Source: Nitrogeniibacter sp050293885
GTDB taxonomy: Bacteria; Pseudomonadota; Gammaproteobacteria; Burkholderiales; Rhodocyclaceae
Reading direction: 5' to 3'
NCBI GenBank assembly: GCA_050293885.1
Contig: JBNKNO010000011.1
Coordinates: 11,714-75,713, forward strand
DNA length: 64,000 nt
In this document: positions 23,020-32,169 of the stretch, one piece after another
Position numbering within the stretch: the first letter of the stretch is position 1
Layout of the letters: each line of letters opens with the position of its first letter
Notes under the pieces: model-generated
The model's input: the letters and a program-made list of their open reading frames with translations, nothing else
What the model was told of the DNA's origin: nothing
Database searches by the model: none
Position numbers and translations under genes: made by a program

Positions 23020-25026
23020 ATGGAGCAATCGTCCGATTTGCGGCGTCTCGATCAGATCGAGCGTGCGCGTAGGTTGTTCTTTGAGGGCAAGGATCGGCCG
23101 GAAACACTGGTTGGTCAGGATGTTCTAAGGTCTTGGGAGCGATGCAGGCGCACCGGACTGAGCGAGAAAGGCGAGTCTAGCATCGGTGAGCCTGTCAGCG
23201 AAGGGCAATTGCGCGAGCTGCGTGAGCGCAATCACCGCTTCTTGTCGCACGGGATGGGAATTGTGGAATCCCTCTACCTGCAGGTCAAGGATTCCGGGAG
23301 CGTCGTATTGCTGGCGGACGCGACGGGCATGCTCTTGCATCGGGTTGGTGACGCCGGGTTCGTCGATCGGGCTGATCGTGTCGCCCTTGCACCCGGCGCT
23401 TCGTGGGATGAAGACTTGCGCGGGACCAACGCGGTCGGTACGGCGATTGTCGAGCGTCAGCCGACCGAAATCTTCGCTTGTGAGCACTTCCTGCCGCAAA
23501 ACGGCTTCCTGACTTGTAGTGCTTCTCCGGTATTTGATCCGCACGGCGCGCTTTTGGGGGTGCTCGACATCTCTGGCGATTCTCGCCTGTATCAAAGTCA
23601 CACACTCGGCCTGGTGCGCATGGGGGCTCAGCTCCTTGAGCGGAATTTGTTCGATGCCGAGTTTGCCGCGGATGTGCTGGTGTCGCTCTATCTGACCCCC
23701 GACCAAGTCGGATGTGTTCAAGAGGCGGTGCTTGCGGTATCGGTTGATGGGGAGGTTCTCGGGGCCAGTCAGGCCTGTCTCGACTTGCTGGGAGTGGCGC
23801 GGGCCAATCTGTCGCAGGCCGATTTCGGCATGCTCTTCAAAACACCGCTGGGGCAGTTGATTGACCGGGCCAACGGGAATCCGACCGCGCTGATAGCGCT
23901 TGATACATTAAGTGGAGCACGGATGTTTGCACGAATCAGGGGCAATATCGCAACGATTTCTTCTTCATCGCGTCGAACCGCGGCTTCGTCGGTCGCGAGT
24001 GAGGCGCCACCGATCAGCAAATCGCCTCAGAAGCAGGCGAGCGGCGCCCGCCATTCGCTCACGCTGGATGATTTGCGCACCGGCGACATGCGCATGGGGC
24101 TGGCGATCGATCGGGCGCTGCGTATTTCCGGTAAAGATATTCCCATACTGATTCAGGGCGAGTCCGGTGTTGGCAAGGAGCTCTTTGCCAAGGCCTTTCA
24201 TTTCAGCGGCAGCCGTTCGGCGGGCGAATTCGTGGCGCTCAACTGCGCGGCGATTCCGGAAAATCTTATCGAGTCCGAGCTCTTCGGCTATGTGGGCGGC
24301 GCATTTACCGGCGCGCGCAAAGAGGGTGCCATCGGCAAAATTCAGCAGGCGCATGGCGGCACCCTGTTTCTCGACGAGATCGGTGACATGCCCTTGCACC
24401 TGCAGGCGCGGCTGCTGCGCGTGCTTCAGGAGCGCAGCGTTATTCCGGTTGGCGGCGCCAAGCCGATTTCGGTGGATATTTCGCTCGTTTGCGCGACTCA
24501 CCGAACGCTCAGGGCTGAAATTGCTGCGGGCCGCTTCCGTGAGGATCTGTACTACCGTGTCAACGGTTTGACCGTGACCTTGCCTGCGTTGCGCGAACGC
24601 AGCGACTTGGCATCGCTTGTCGAATCGCTGCTGCGTATCGAGGGAGAGGGGCGGCCGTTGGTGGTCTCCGAGTCCGCCATGGCGTGTTTCTGCGACTACG
24701 ACTGGCCAGGCAATATTCGTCAGCTGCACAACACCTTGCGACTTGCGGTCGCATTGCTCGACGATGATGAGGACGTTATCGGCGTCGAACATCTGCCCGA
24801 AGAGCTGTTGTCTTTTGATCGGGGGGAGGTTGCGGAGAGTTTTTCGACCCGGCCGAGTGCAGTGCCGACGCCTGGCGCCACAAGTGCCGGCATGGCGAGG
24901 CTGGCGGTGATCGAGCGCGATGCGATCGATCAGGCGCTGGGTGCTTCAAATGGCAATATTTCGCAGGCCGCGCGCCGTCTCGGCATCAGCCGCAATACGC
25001 TCTACCGAAAACTCGGCCGTCTCTGA
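23020..25026 (+). CDS. AcoR-type sigma-54-dependent transcriptional activator
   Basis: 668 residues from ATG 23020, preceded by GGAGGAG; the frame is open from 22912 but that lies upstream of the ribosome site. The N terminus has the DVLRSWERCRRTGL motif and a GAF-type sensory domain (about 60-220: RDLRGTNAVGTAIVE-like pattern, TCSASPVFDPHG). A linker and divergent PAS region follow, then the AAA+ domain with Walker A GESGVGKE at 380-387, GAFTGA, Walker B TLFLDEIGDMP, and a Fis-type HTH (NISQAARRLGISRNTLYRKL). AcoR-type proteins sense small alcohols, aldehydes or ketones. It probably drives the sigma-54 promoters of this island. Confidence 0.92.
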   Translation: MEQSSDLRRLDQIERARRLFFEGKDRPETLVGQDVLRSWERCRRTGLSEKGESSIGEPVSEGQLRELRERNHRFLSHGMGIVESLYLQVKDSGSVVLLADATGMLLHRVGDAGFVDRADRVALAPGASWDEDLRGTNAVGTAIVERQPTEIFACEHFLPQNGFLTCSASPVFDPHGALLGVLDISGDSRLYQSHTLGLVRMGAQLLERNLFDAEFAADVLVSLYLTPDQVGCVQEAVLAVSVDGEVLGASQACLDLLGVARANLSQADFGMLFKTPLGQLIDRANGNPTALIALDTLSGARMFARIRGNIATISSSSRRTAASSVASEAPPISKSPQKQASGARHSLTLDDLRTGDMRMGLAIDRALRISGKDIPILIQGESGVGKELFAKAFHFSGSRSAGEFVALNCAAIPENLIESELFGYVGGAFTGARKEGAIGKIQQAHGGTLFLDEIGDMPLHLQARLLRVLQERSVIPVGGAKPISVDISLVCATHRTLRAEIAAGRFREDLYYRVNGLTVTLPALRERSDLASLVESLLRIEGEGRPLVVSESAMACFCDYDWPGNIRQLHNTLRLAVALLDDDEDVIGVEHLPEELLSFDRGEVAESFSTRPSAVPTPGATSAGMARLAVIERDAIDQALGASNGNISQAARRLGISRNTLYRKLGRL

Positions 25027-25057
25027 ATCGCGCTGCTTGTGCCGATTGCCCGTTCGC

Positions 25058-25705
25058 TTACCAGCGGGCGGGCAGTTTTCTTTTGAGCAGTATGTACTGG
25101 TGATGGATTTCGACGTAGTCGCCCGCCACCAGTTCGCGCAGAATGCGATTGACCATTTCGCGGGACGCGCCAACGAGGTTGGCGAGATCCTGCTGGGTCA
25201 TGCGCCGGCGAATGATGCGCATATCGCCTTCGGGCTCCGACATGGCATCGAAAATACGTGAAATGCGGCCAAATACGTCGATGAGCGCCAACGCGCGCAC
25301 ATTGTCGGTCAGCTCGCGGATGCGCCCGACCAGATTGCGCACAATGATCTGCATCGATCCGGGATTCGCGGCCAGCACATCGAGAAAATCACTGCGCGAT
25401 ATTTGAAGGAGTGTGCTGCGCTCGATGGTGATGACCGAGGCGGAGCGCGGTGCTTCGTCAAGCAGGGCCAGTTCGCCGAAATAATCATCCTGGCCAAGCA
25501 AAGAGAGCGTGACTTCCTTGCCGTTTTCCTCGGTAACGAATACCTTGAGCGCGCCGGCGTCCACGATGAACATGCCATGCGCTTCGTCGCCTTCGTTAAC
25601 GACGATGGCGCCAGCCGGGTAGACTCGCTGCCGCACGTGATCGGCGAGCTTGGCAAGTTGCTCATCGGGAAGTCCTGCGAACAGTTCGATGTTCTCGAGC
25701 GTCAT
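25058..25705 (-). CDS. Crp/Fnr-family transcriptional regulator
   Basis: 215 residues from ATG 25705 (MTLENIELFAGL). Cyclic-nucleotide domain with a phosphate-binding cassette GELALLDEAPRSA: the Gly-Glu-Leu (77-79) and Arg-Ser-Ala (87-89) are the cAMP-contact residues of CRP. No Fnr-type N-terminal cysteines. The C-terminal winged helix has TQQDLANLVGASREMVNRIL as recognition helix. It is divergent from an adenylate cyclase with 48 bp between start codons, which suggests that it reads the cAMP made by that enzyme. Confidence 0.88.
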   Translation of the reverse strand: MTLENIELFAGLPDEQLAKLADHVRQRVYPAGAIVVNEGDEAHGMFIVDAGALKVFVTEENGKEVTLSLLGQDDYFGELALLDEAPRSASVITIERSTLLQISRSDFLDVLAANPGSMQIIVRNLVGRIRELTDNVRALALIDVFGRISRIFDAMSEPEGDMRIIRRRMTQQDLANLVGASREMVNRILRELVAGDYVEIHHQYILLKRKLPARW

Positions 25706-25753
25706 GCTGTGCCTTGTAATATCCAAAACCCGTTGCAACCGGAGAACAATGTC

Positions 25754-27733
25754 TTGAACCGCGTCGGAAAACGCGCCCTGCTGTTACTCGCATTGTCCGT
25801 GTTGTCCGTCGGCATGCTGTGGGTAACGCCACTTCAGGGGCTCGAACGGAGTGCCGGTCTCAGTGCATTGTATGACTTTCGGGGTATCCGGAAACCGCCT
25901 CAGTCGGTCGTCATTGTAGCCTTGGATGCGTCGTCAGCACAGCGTCTTGGTATTCCCAGACGTCCGGATCTGTGGCCTCGACACTTTCATGCCAAGCTGG
26001 TGGACGGTTTGTCCCGCAGCGGCGCCGTTGCGATCGGTTTCGATCTGCTGTTCGAGCAGCCCGGCGTCGAAGCCGACGACAAAGCCTTTGCCGGCGCATT
26101 GACGCGTGCTGGCAACGTGGTCCTGGCCGAGCGCGTGGTGCGCCATCTGGTGAAGGGGGCTGAGGGCAACGTGTTGGCGGGGGTTGACCGACTCATTCGC
26201 CCTGCGCCGGTGCTGGCGGAGGCGGCTTGGGTCACGGCGCCGTTCGTGCTGCCCAAGACGCTCGATGGTGTGTTCGAATTCTGGACATTTCCGACCGGCT
26301 CGGGCGGCAACCCTTCGATGCCGGTGCGGCTTTTCGAGCGTTGGTCCGAACACTACGGTCATCAGCCCGACTACCCGGCCGGCGCGGGTGACCGACTGGC
26401 ACTCAATCTCTACGGGCCGTTCGGCACATTGCCGATAATGACTTACGCCGACGCGTTCGAGCGGATTGCCGCGGGTGACGTATTGCCGGAGGTTGAAGGC
26501 AAGGTGGTGCTGGTGGGGCTGGCCGAACCGAATCAGTCCCTGCAATTCGATGCCTATCGGACGCCTTACAGCACGCCCGACGGGGTGGATATCAATGGGG
26601 TCGAACTTGCGGCGACTGCCATCGCCAACATGGTTGAAGGTAGTTCGCTGACCCGTTGGGTAGGGGCCAAGGCACTGGTGCTGGTGCTGGGTTGGACGGG
26701 GGTGCTTGCCTTGCTGTGGGGTGTGGCGCGCGCCCATGTTGCGGGCTTGCTCACCCTGGTCCTGATGGTGATGTTCGGCGCAGCTGCGGTGGCGGCGTTC
26801 TCGAGCGCCTTTGTGTGGGTGCCGGTCGTGTTTCCGCTGATCGTGTCGCCGTTGCTGGTTGTCGGGTTCGGCATGGCGATCAAGTATCGCCGGGCGCGCG
26901 GGCGGCACCGCCGCTTGCAGCAGATGCTCGAATCCGATGGCGGGCAGGGAACCTTCGCGCGCTTGGCCGGCGCGCTCGAGTCCAGGCGCGACGGCGGCGT
27001 GGTGCGGGCAGTGTGTCTGAGTAGCGACATTGCGGCCTACACGGCGCTGGCCGAGGGAATGTCGCCCGACGAAGCCCGGGACATGCAGAACCGCTATCTG
27101 TCTCATTTCCTCCCGCTGGTGGAGTCCCACGGTGGTGATGTCACCGATCTGGTGGGGGATTCGATCATGTGTCTGTGGGTGGTCGGGAAAGATGAGGCCG
27201 GGGCGTGCCGGCGTGCGATGGCCGCGGCCATGGCGCTCGATGAGCGGATGAATCACGCCCGACCCGAGGGAACCCTGCCGACGCGATTCGGCCTGCACGT
27301 TGGCGATGTCTTTTTTGGCGAGCTGGGTGTGGGCGACCGCGTTGAAATTCGTCCGGTCGGTGATGTGGTCAATACGGCGAGCCGAATTCAGAGCGCATGC
27401 AAGCCGCTGGGCGTCAGTGTGCTCGCATCGGAGGCGGTCATGCGTCATCTCGATCCCGATGAGGTGTGTCACTTGGGACGTTTTCAGTTCAAGGGCAAAC
27501 AAGACGCCTTGCCACTGGCCACGCTCGGTAGCGCGGGTTGTCCGTCAGATGCTGTGGACGAGTTCGAACGGGCGCTGACGCGTTTCGCGGCGGACGACAT
27601 CCCCGGTGCGTTGGCGGCTTTCAGCGCGGTACTTGCTCGTTTCGATAGCCACGGCCCCGCGCATTTCTATGCCAAGGTGTGCCAGACGCCGAGCATGTAT
27701 TCCGATGGCGTCGTTGTACTGGCGCGAGTTTGA
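25754..27733 (+). CDS. CHASE2-domain adenylate cyclase (class III)
   Basis: 659 residues. The start is probably TTG 25754, after GGAGA; upstream codons overlap the divergent regulator. One N-terminal membrane segment, a periplasmic CHASE2 domain (about 25-290), three membrane segments (about 305-380: VLVLGWTGVLALLWGV and following), and a cytoplasmic class III cyclase domain. Metal-binding D425 (LSSDIAAYT) and D469 (LVGDSIMCLW) are present, as is GDVVNTASRIQSACK for transition-state binding. CHASE2 senses an unknown extracellular signal. The pairing with a CRP-like regulator and a FecR-domain protein points to an envelope-to-cAMP pathway. Confidence 0.85.
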   Translation: MNRVGKRALLLLALSVLSVGMLWVTPLQGLERSAGLSALYDFRGIRKPPQSVVIVALDASSAQRLGIPRRPDLWPRHFHAKLVDGLSRSGAVAIGFDLLFEQPGVEADDKAFAGALTRAGNVVLAERVVRHLVKGAEGNVLAGVDRLIRPAPVLAEAAWVTAPFVLPKTLDGVFEFWTFPTGSGGNPSMPVRLFERWSEHYGHQPDYPAGAGDRLALNLYGPFGTLPIMTYADAFERIAAGDVLPEVEGKVVLVGLAEPNQSLQFDAYRTPYSTPDGVDINGVELAATAIANMVEGSSLTRWVGAKALVLVLGWTGVLALLWGVARAHVAGLLTLVLMVMFGAAAVAAFSSAFVWVPVVFPLIVSPLLVVGFGMAIKYRRARGRHRRLQQMLESDGGQGTFARLAGALESRRDGGVVRAVCLSSDIAAYTALAEGMSPDEARDMQNRYLSHFLPLVESHGGDVTDLVGDSIMCLWVVGKDEAGACRRAMAAAMALDERMNHARPEGTLPTRFGLHVGDVFFGELGVGDRVEIRPVGDVVNTASRIQSACKPLGVSVLASEAVMRHLDPDEVCHLGRFQFKGKQDALPLATLGSAGCPSDAVDEFERALTRFAADDIPGALAAFSAVLARFDSHGPAHFYAKVCQTPSMYSDGVVVLARV

Positions 27734-28197
27734 GCCGCTGCGCCTGCAGGGTGCATTGAGCAGGGGGGAGAAGGCGTCGTCGCTGCTATGAAATAAGTCA
27801 CTTCGATGTGGCGACCTGCGGCATTTTGACGATTGGTTTCATTCGCGATACTGAATGTGTCAGTCAGGCACGCTTGTTTGCCAGATATCGGAGCCGATCA
27901 TGCAGATCCATCCTGTGCGTTACACCCTGCGAGGTATTCCGTCGCCGCGTCCATTGGCGTGCCATGAGTCGACGCAGCGCGCGCGTTCGTACGATCTCAA
28001 GATTGAGTTCGCCCACCGACGAGACAGTCAGCCAACGGTTGAACGGCCTAAATGGCTCGATCTATTGCGCGGCAGAATCAGCCTCGACGAGTTGTTTCGC
28101 AGCTAGGTGCCGCGCGGACGAGCCCGCCGCTTTGATTGTGATGGCTCGGCTCGTCAACTATGATGGCCGGTGTTTTGAAATCATGACGCTGCGCTAG
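27734..28197 (+). other. Gap between cyclase and FecR-TPR-barrel genes
   Basis: 464 bp with only one small possible gene (27900-28106). No clear terminator, so read-through from the cyclase gene is possible. I see no good CRP site here. Confidence 0.5.
27900..28106 (+). CDS. Small basic protein, hypothetical
   Basis: 68 residues from ATG 27900 with a weak CGGAG site. Basic, no signal or membrane segment; ends KWLDLLRGRISLDELFRS, a plausible amphipathic helix. I do not recognise it, and it may not be coding. Confidence 0.35.
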   Translation: MQIHPVRYTLRGIPSPRPLACHESTQRARSYDLKIEFAHRRDSQPTVERPKWLDLLRGRISLDELFRS

Positions 28198-31100
28198 ATG
28201 CCTACCACTTCCCGTTCCATGTTGAACCTGCGGCCGCGCCGCGCACTGCCTGGCGCCATCGTGGCCTTGGTCTCTCTGTTTGTTTCGGCGATTGCGCATG
28301 CCGAATGCGCGACCCCCGTCGCGACCATCGTATCCATTCAGGGACAGGTGGATTTCAGCGCCGCCGGACGGACTGAATGGCGTGCCGCGACGGTCGGCCA
28401 GGGCCTGTGCCCCGGCGAGTTGGTCACCGTCCGCAAACAGAGCCGGGCCGCGGTGCTGTTCGAAGGCGATGTACTCACCCGTCTCGATCAGTTCACCACC
28501 CTGGAAGTGGCGGCTCCCCCTAAAAATGGCGATACGGCTCTCGGCCTGCGTGAAGGCATTGCGCACGTCATCAGCCGCCTCAAGAAGCGCGTCGAAGTCA
28601 TCTCTCCCGTCGTCAATGCGCTGGTTGAAGGTACCGAGTTCACCGTCATTGCAAAGCCGGGTGTCGGCCGTGTGGTGGTTGCCGAAGGCAAGGTGCGGGT
28701 CAGCAACAGCGCTGGAGAGACCCGTTTGCTGGCCGGTCAGGCGGCGGATGTGATCTCAGGTCGTGCCCCGAGCAAGATCGAAGTGCAGCCCCTCGATGCG
28801 GTGCGCTGGGCAATCCACTACCCGGTCGTTGTCTGGCCGGCAGACGCCTCACTCAAGGAAGCGCGTGCGCTGGGTGTTCAGGCCAGGTACCCGCAAGCAT
28901 TGGCGAAGATCGCCGGCGACAACAGTGCGGCGGCCACGTCGTATCGGGCCAACCTGCTGTTGGCGCTCGGGCGTTTCGACGAGGCGGGTGGCTTGCTGGG
29001 TGACTCCGTGGTGACCGCTGCCGAGTCCAAGGCGCTCAAGGCCATTGTTGCAGTGGCACAGGGACGGGTGGCCGAGGCCCGGGGGCACATGGATGCGGCG
29101 CTGGCCGAAAGCCCCGAAGCGGTGTCAGTGCTGTTGGCCGAAAGTCACGTCAGCCAAGCAGAAGGGCGTCTGGAAGATGCCTTGCGTGCCGCGCGCATGG
29201 CCACCGAACTGATGGCGGACAATCCGTTGGCATGGGCACGTCGGGCCGAGCTTGAACTCAGTCTGGGCCGCGTGGATGAAGGCCGCCTGAGCGCGGCTCA
29301 TGCCCTCCGGATCAGTCCGAACACGGTCCGCGCGAAAGCCATGCTGGGATTCGCTCAGGTGCTCGCTGGTGACTACGCCGACGCGCAAACGCGTTTGCGC
29401 GAGGCGATCGCTGACAACCCGGCCGATCCGCTCGCGCACTACGCGCTCGGGCTTGCGCGCATTCGTGCAGGGCAGGTCGCCGAAGGCCGTCGCGATCTCG
29501 AAGTGGCCGTGCTGCTCGATCCGTCCAACGTCGAATACCGCGCCACACTCGGCCGTGCCTACATGGCTGAAGGGGAGGACAAACGGGCCGAAACGCAACT
29601 CGATCTCGCCAACCGGATCGACCCGGCATCGCCCACGCCGCTGTTCTTCAGCGCGCAGCGACGCCTCACGTCGGGCGATGTCATCGGCGCCATCGACGAC
29701 GGCAGTCGCGCCCTGGCATTGAACGACAACCGCCTCACGCTGCGCTCGCCCGCCTTGCTGGCCACCGACCGCGCCGCACGTGCCACCACCCTGGGCTCCG
29801 CCTATCAGGCCGCCGGTTTCGACAGCGCGCTCAAGCAGATCGCGTCCGACGCGGTCGAAGCCGATCCAGCCAGTGGCCCCGCCCACCGGATCATGGCTCA
29901 GGCTTACAGCGATGATCTGCGGCTGGAAAGTGCGCGGGTAAGCGAGCAGTTCCAGAGTTTTGTGTATGGCGACATCGGTCAAGCCATGGTGATGCCGCAG
30001 GAGCTTGTTGCGGCACTGCCGGTACTCGACGGTGCGCGAGTGATGTCGCTCAACGAAACGGCGGCATTGTTCGACCCCAAGCCCTACCGGTTTTCGTTCA
30101 GCGGCTTGGTGGGCACACAGGAAAGCTGGGGCACAAGCGTGATGGCCTCAGCTCACAACGATCGCTTCCAGGCATCGCTGGGCCATTTCGACTACCGCAG
30201 CGATGGGTTCGCGGACAATGCGGATGTCGATGTCACCACCTCTCGCGCCGAGTTACGCGGAAAACTGACCAACGGTCTGACGCTTTTCGGCGATATGCAG
30301 CACAAGGATTTTTCGACGCGTGACGTGACGCAGGCGCTCTTTACGATCAACCAGAGCTCGTCGGCGAGTGAGCGCAGCGACTTGGCGCGTATTGGATTGC
30401 GCTATCAATTGTCGCCGACGAGTACAGCAGTACTTCTCGCGTCGAACGAGAGTGGTCATGCGGGCAGTTCAGCTGAGCAGTTTGAAAGCTCGATTCTCAT
30501 CACACCACCGTTCCCATTCCCTTCCACGTTGTTCCGCACTCGTCCTTCTGAAGAGACGGTCAGTCGGTTCGGTCAGCGGTCGCTTGGACTTCGGTTGGAT
30601 GGTGCTGTGGCGCGAGCCAATTACAGCTTTGGCCTCATCCAGAATTCGTTCAAGGAGACGAGCGACATCAATGAGATGACGAGCGTTAGTATCAACAATG
30701 GTCCATTCTCCACGACCAATACGCCGTCTCATTTGCGTGAGGACTCGCGCGCGCGGACGCTGTTCGGGGAGCTCCGATGGCGCTTTGTTCCAAGCGCCGA
30801 CCTGCATTTGCGTGCGACGCATACCCACTACCAGAACGATCGATACAAATACAGTGCGAGCGGGAAGGAGGATCTCGGGCGTCGTGATGCTGGTCGGGTC
30901 TCTCCCAGTCTCGGGTTGGTGGTGCGAGATGTGTTGGGCACAACCTTCCGAGGTGCATTCATACAGGGCGTATCGGTGCGTTCGCCAGGAGATCAAACGC
31001 TGATGCCCGCTCGGTTTGCAGGTTTCGACAGTGTATTCGACGACATCGAAGGCACGCGCTTCAGGCGTCTGGCCCTTGGGTTTGAGCGCAGGCTGGGCGT

Positions 31101-31641
31101 CCGCACCACGGTTGGTGGCGAATGGTCGTTGCGCAATTTTGATGTGCCCTACGATTTTTGTAGTGAGCCTGATTGCCTGACTGAGTGGGCTGAGCGCTCC
31201 CATCGCGTGTTCGTCAATACACTCTTGTCTCGGCGGGTTGGATTCGAAGCGGGATGGCAATACCGCTCGCTTCGTGTGCTTGGAAAGCCCATAGCGGTCA
31301 ATCAGCCCACCAAAGTACGCACCGAAAGTATTCCGCTGCGGTTGTTTGTTCAGTGGCCTGAGCGGGGTATCCGCGCGATGATCGAAACCCTGAGGGTTCG
31401 GCAGGACGCCTTCAATCATTCGATTTCCCGATTCAAGCGCAACAGCGCGTCTTTCTGGATGACAAACCTTCGGTTACAGTATGGAGCGCCTGCCGGAAAG
31501 TGGAATGTCGGTATGGATGTTCGAAACCTGTTCGATCAGAACGCTCTGATTCAGGATACGGATTTGGTGACTGCCGAGCCTAATACGCCATTGTGGTACC
31601 CGGAGCGTTCAGTATTCTTTACTGCGCGGATCGCGTTCTGA
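28198..31641 (+). CDS. FecR-domain, TPR and outer-membrane beta-barrel fusion protein
   Basis: 1147 residues. A signal peptide ends at AIAHA. Residues about 40-200 are a periplasmic FecR domain (VATIVSIQGQVDFS, GQGLCPGELVTV, ALVEGTEFTVIA). About 215-600 are tetratricopeptide repeats with regular A-L-Y/A-x-G patterns. About 640-1147 are barrel strands ending in VFFTARIAF with a terminal Phe, including the VRNLFDQ motif of TonB-receptor barrels, yet there is no plug domain or TonB box. It would sit in the outer membrane with FecR/TPR parts in the periplasm. FecR-domain proteins often accompany CHASE2 cyclases, as here. Function unknown; a secretion, assembly or signalling role is inference. Confidence 0.8.
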   Translation: MPTTSRSMLNLRPRRALPGAIVALVSLFVSAIAHAECATPVATIVSIQGQVDFSAAGRTEWRAATVGQGLCPGELVTVRKQSRAAVLFEGDVLTRLDQFTTLEVAAPPKNGDTALGLREGIAHVISRLKKRVEVISPVVNALVEGTEFTVIAKPGVGRVVVAEGKVRVSNSAGETRLLAGQAADVISGRAPSKIEVQPLDAVRWAIHYPVVVWPADASLKEARALGVQARYPQALAKIAGDNSAAATSYRANLLLALGRFDEAGGLLGDSVVTAAESKALKAIVAVAQGRVAEARGHMDAALAESPEAVSVLLAESHVSQAEGRLEDALRAARMATELMADNPLAWARRAELELSLGRVDEGRLSAAHALRISPNTVRAKAMLGFAQVLAGDYADAQTRLREAIADNPADPLAHYALGLARIRAGQVAEGRRDLEVAVLLDPSNVEYRATLGRAYMAEGEDKRAETQLDLANRIDPASPTPLFFSAQRRLTSGDVIGAIDDGSRALALNDNRLTLRSPALLATDRAARATTLGSAYQAAGFDSALKQIASDAVEADPASGPAHRIMAQAYSDDLRLESARVSEQFQSFVYGDIGQAMVMPQELVAALPVLDGARVMSLNETAALFDPKPYRFSFSGLVGTQESWGTSVMASAHNDRFQASLGHFDYRSDGFADNADVDVTTSRAELRGKLTNGLTLFGDMQHKDFSTRDVTQALFTINQSSSASERSDLARIGLRYQLSPTSTAVLLASNESGHAGSSAEQFESSILITPPFPFPSTLFRTRPSEETVSRFGQRSLGLRLDGAVARANYSFGLIQNSFKETSDINEMTSVSINNGPFSTTNTPSHLREDSRARTLFGELRWRFVPSADLHLRATHTHYQNDRYKYSASGKEDLGRRDAGRVSPSLGLVVRDVLGTTFRGAFIQGVSVRSPGDQTLMPARFAGFDSVFDDIEGTRFRRLALGFERRLGVRTTVGGEWSLRNFDVPYDFCSEPDCLTEWAERSHRVFVNTLLSRRVGFEAGWQYRSLRVLGKPIAVNQPTKVRTESIPLRLFVQWPERGIRAMIETLRVRQDAFNHSISRFKRNSASFWMTNLRLQYGAPAGKWNVGMDVRNLFDQNALIQDTDLVTAEPNTPLWYPERSVFFTARIAF

Positions 31642-31695
31642 CGCAATTGGCATTGCGAATGCCTGTCCGCAAATAGATAAAAATAAGGGGATTGC

Positions 31696-32112
31696 GTGCG
31701 TTACTTGATGATTGTGTTGTCAGTGCTGGCGACGGGAGTTCTGAGCGCCTGTGTTTCGACTGCCTCCAGTACCCGGGCCGATATCAAAGTGCCGCTACAA
31801 GGCCATGGTGGGGGGTTCGCAGTTCTTCGCGACGGCGAATACTTCAGCATCGACGACAGCGGAAATGTCAGCCTCAGTTGCCTGCTATGCAATGATCCCG
31901 ATGCTGGAAGTTCCGCGTGTCGCGAAAAAGCGGATTCGCTTGGTACGCAAGTTTGCAAGGGGTTTGCGGCTCCGACTTCCGATTCGGCGCCGAGAGGTTT
32001 GATGTGCCAGGCTTATGGCCCGTCTGGCCCGTTGCCGCCGGTGCCGTTTGGTACGCCGGGATACACTTGCTACAAGTTCTCGCCGACTTCATGTATTTGC
32101 TTTACTGGCTAA
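31696..32112 (+). CDS. Cysteine-rich lipoprotein
   Basis: 138 residues from GTG 31696, with AGGGG as ribosome site. Lipobox LSAC with lipidated C19. The mature part has eight further cysteines in pairs (CLLC, SCIC and singles), suggesting four disulfides or a metal site. It lies 54 bp after the barrel gene in the same direction, so probably the same transcript, which ends at the terminator at 32137. No family recognised. Confidence 0.65.
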   Translation: MRYLMIVLSVLATGVLSACVSTASSTRADIKVPLQGHGGGFAVLRDGEYFSIDDSGNVSLSCLLCNDPDAGSSACREKADSLGTQVCKGFAAPTSDSAPRGLMCQAYGPSGPLPPVPFGTPGYTCYKFSPTSCICFTG

Positions 32113-32136
32113 CGAATGATTTCGCGATGTACGATG

Positions 32137-32169
32137 AAAATGCCGCCTTTGTCAGGCGGCATTTTCTTT
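32137..32169. terminator. Bidirectional intrinsic terminator
   Basis: AAAATGCCGCC (32137-32147) pairs with GGCGGCATTTT (32155-32165), followed by CTTTT; the A-run gives a T-run on the other strand. It separates the convergent lipoprotein and minus-strand genes. Confidence 0.92.
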
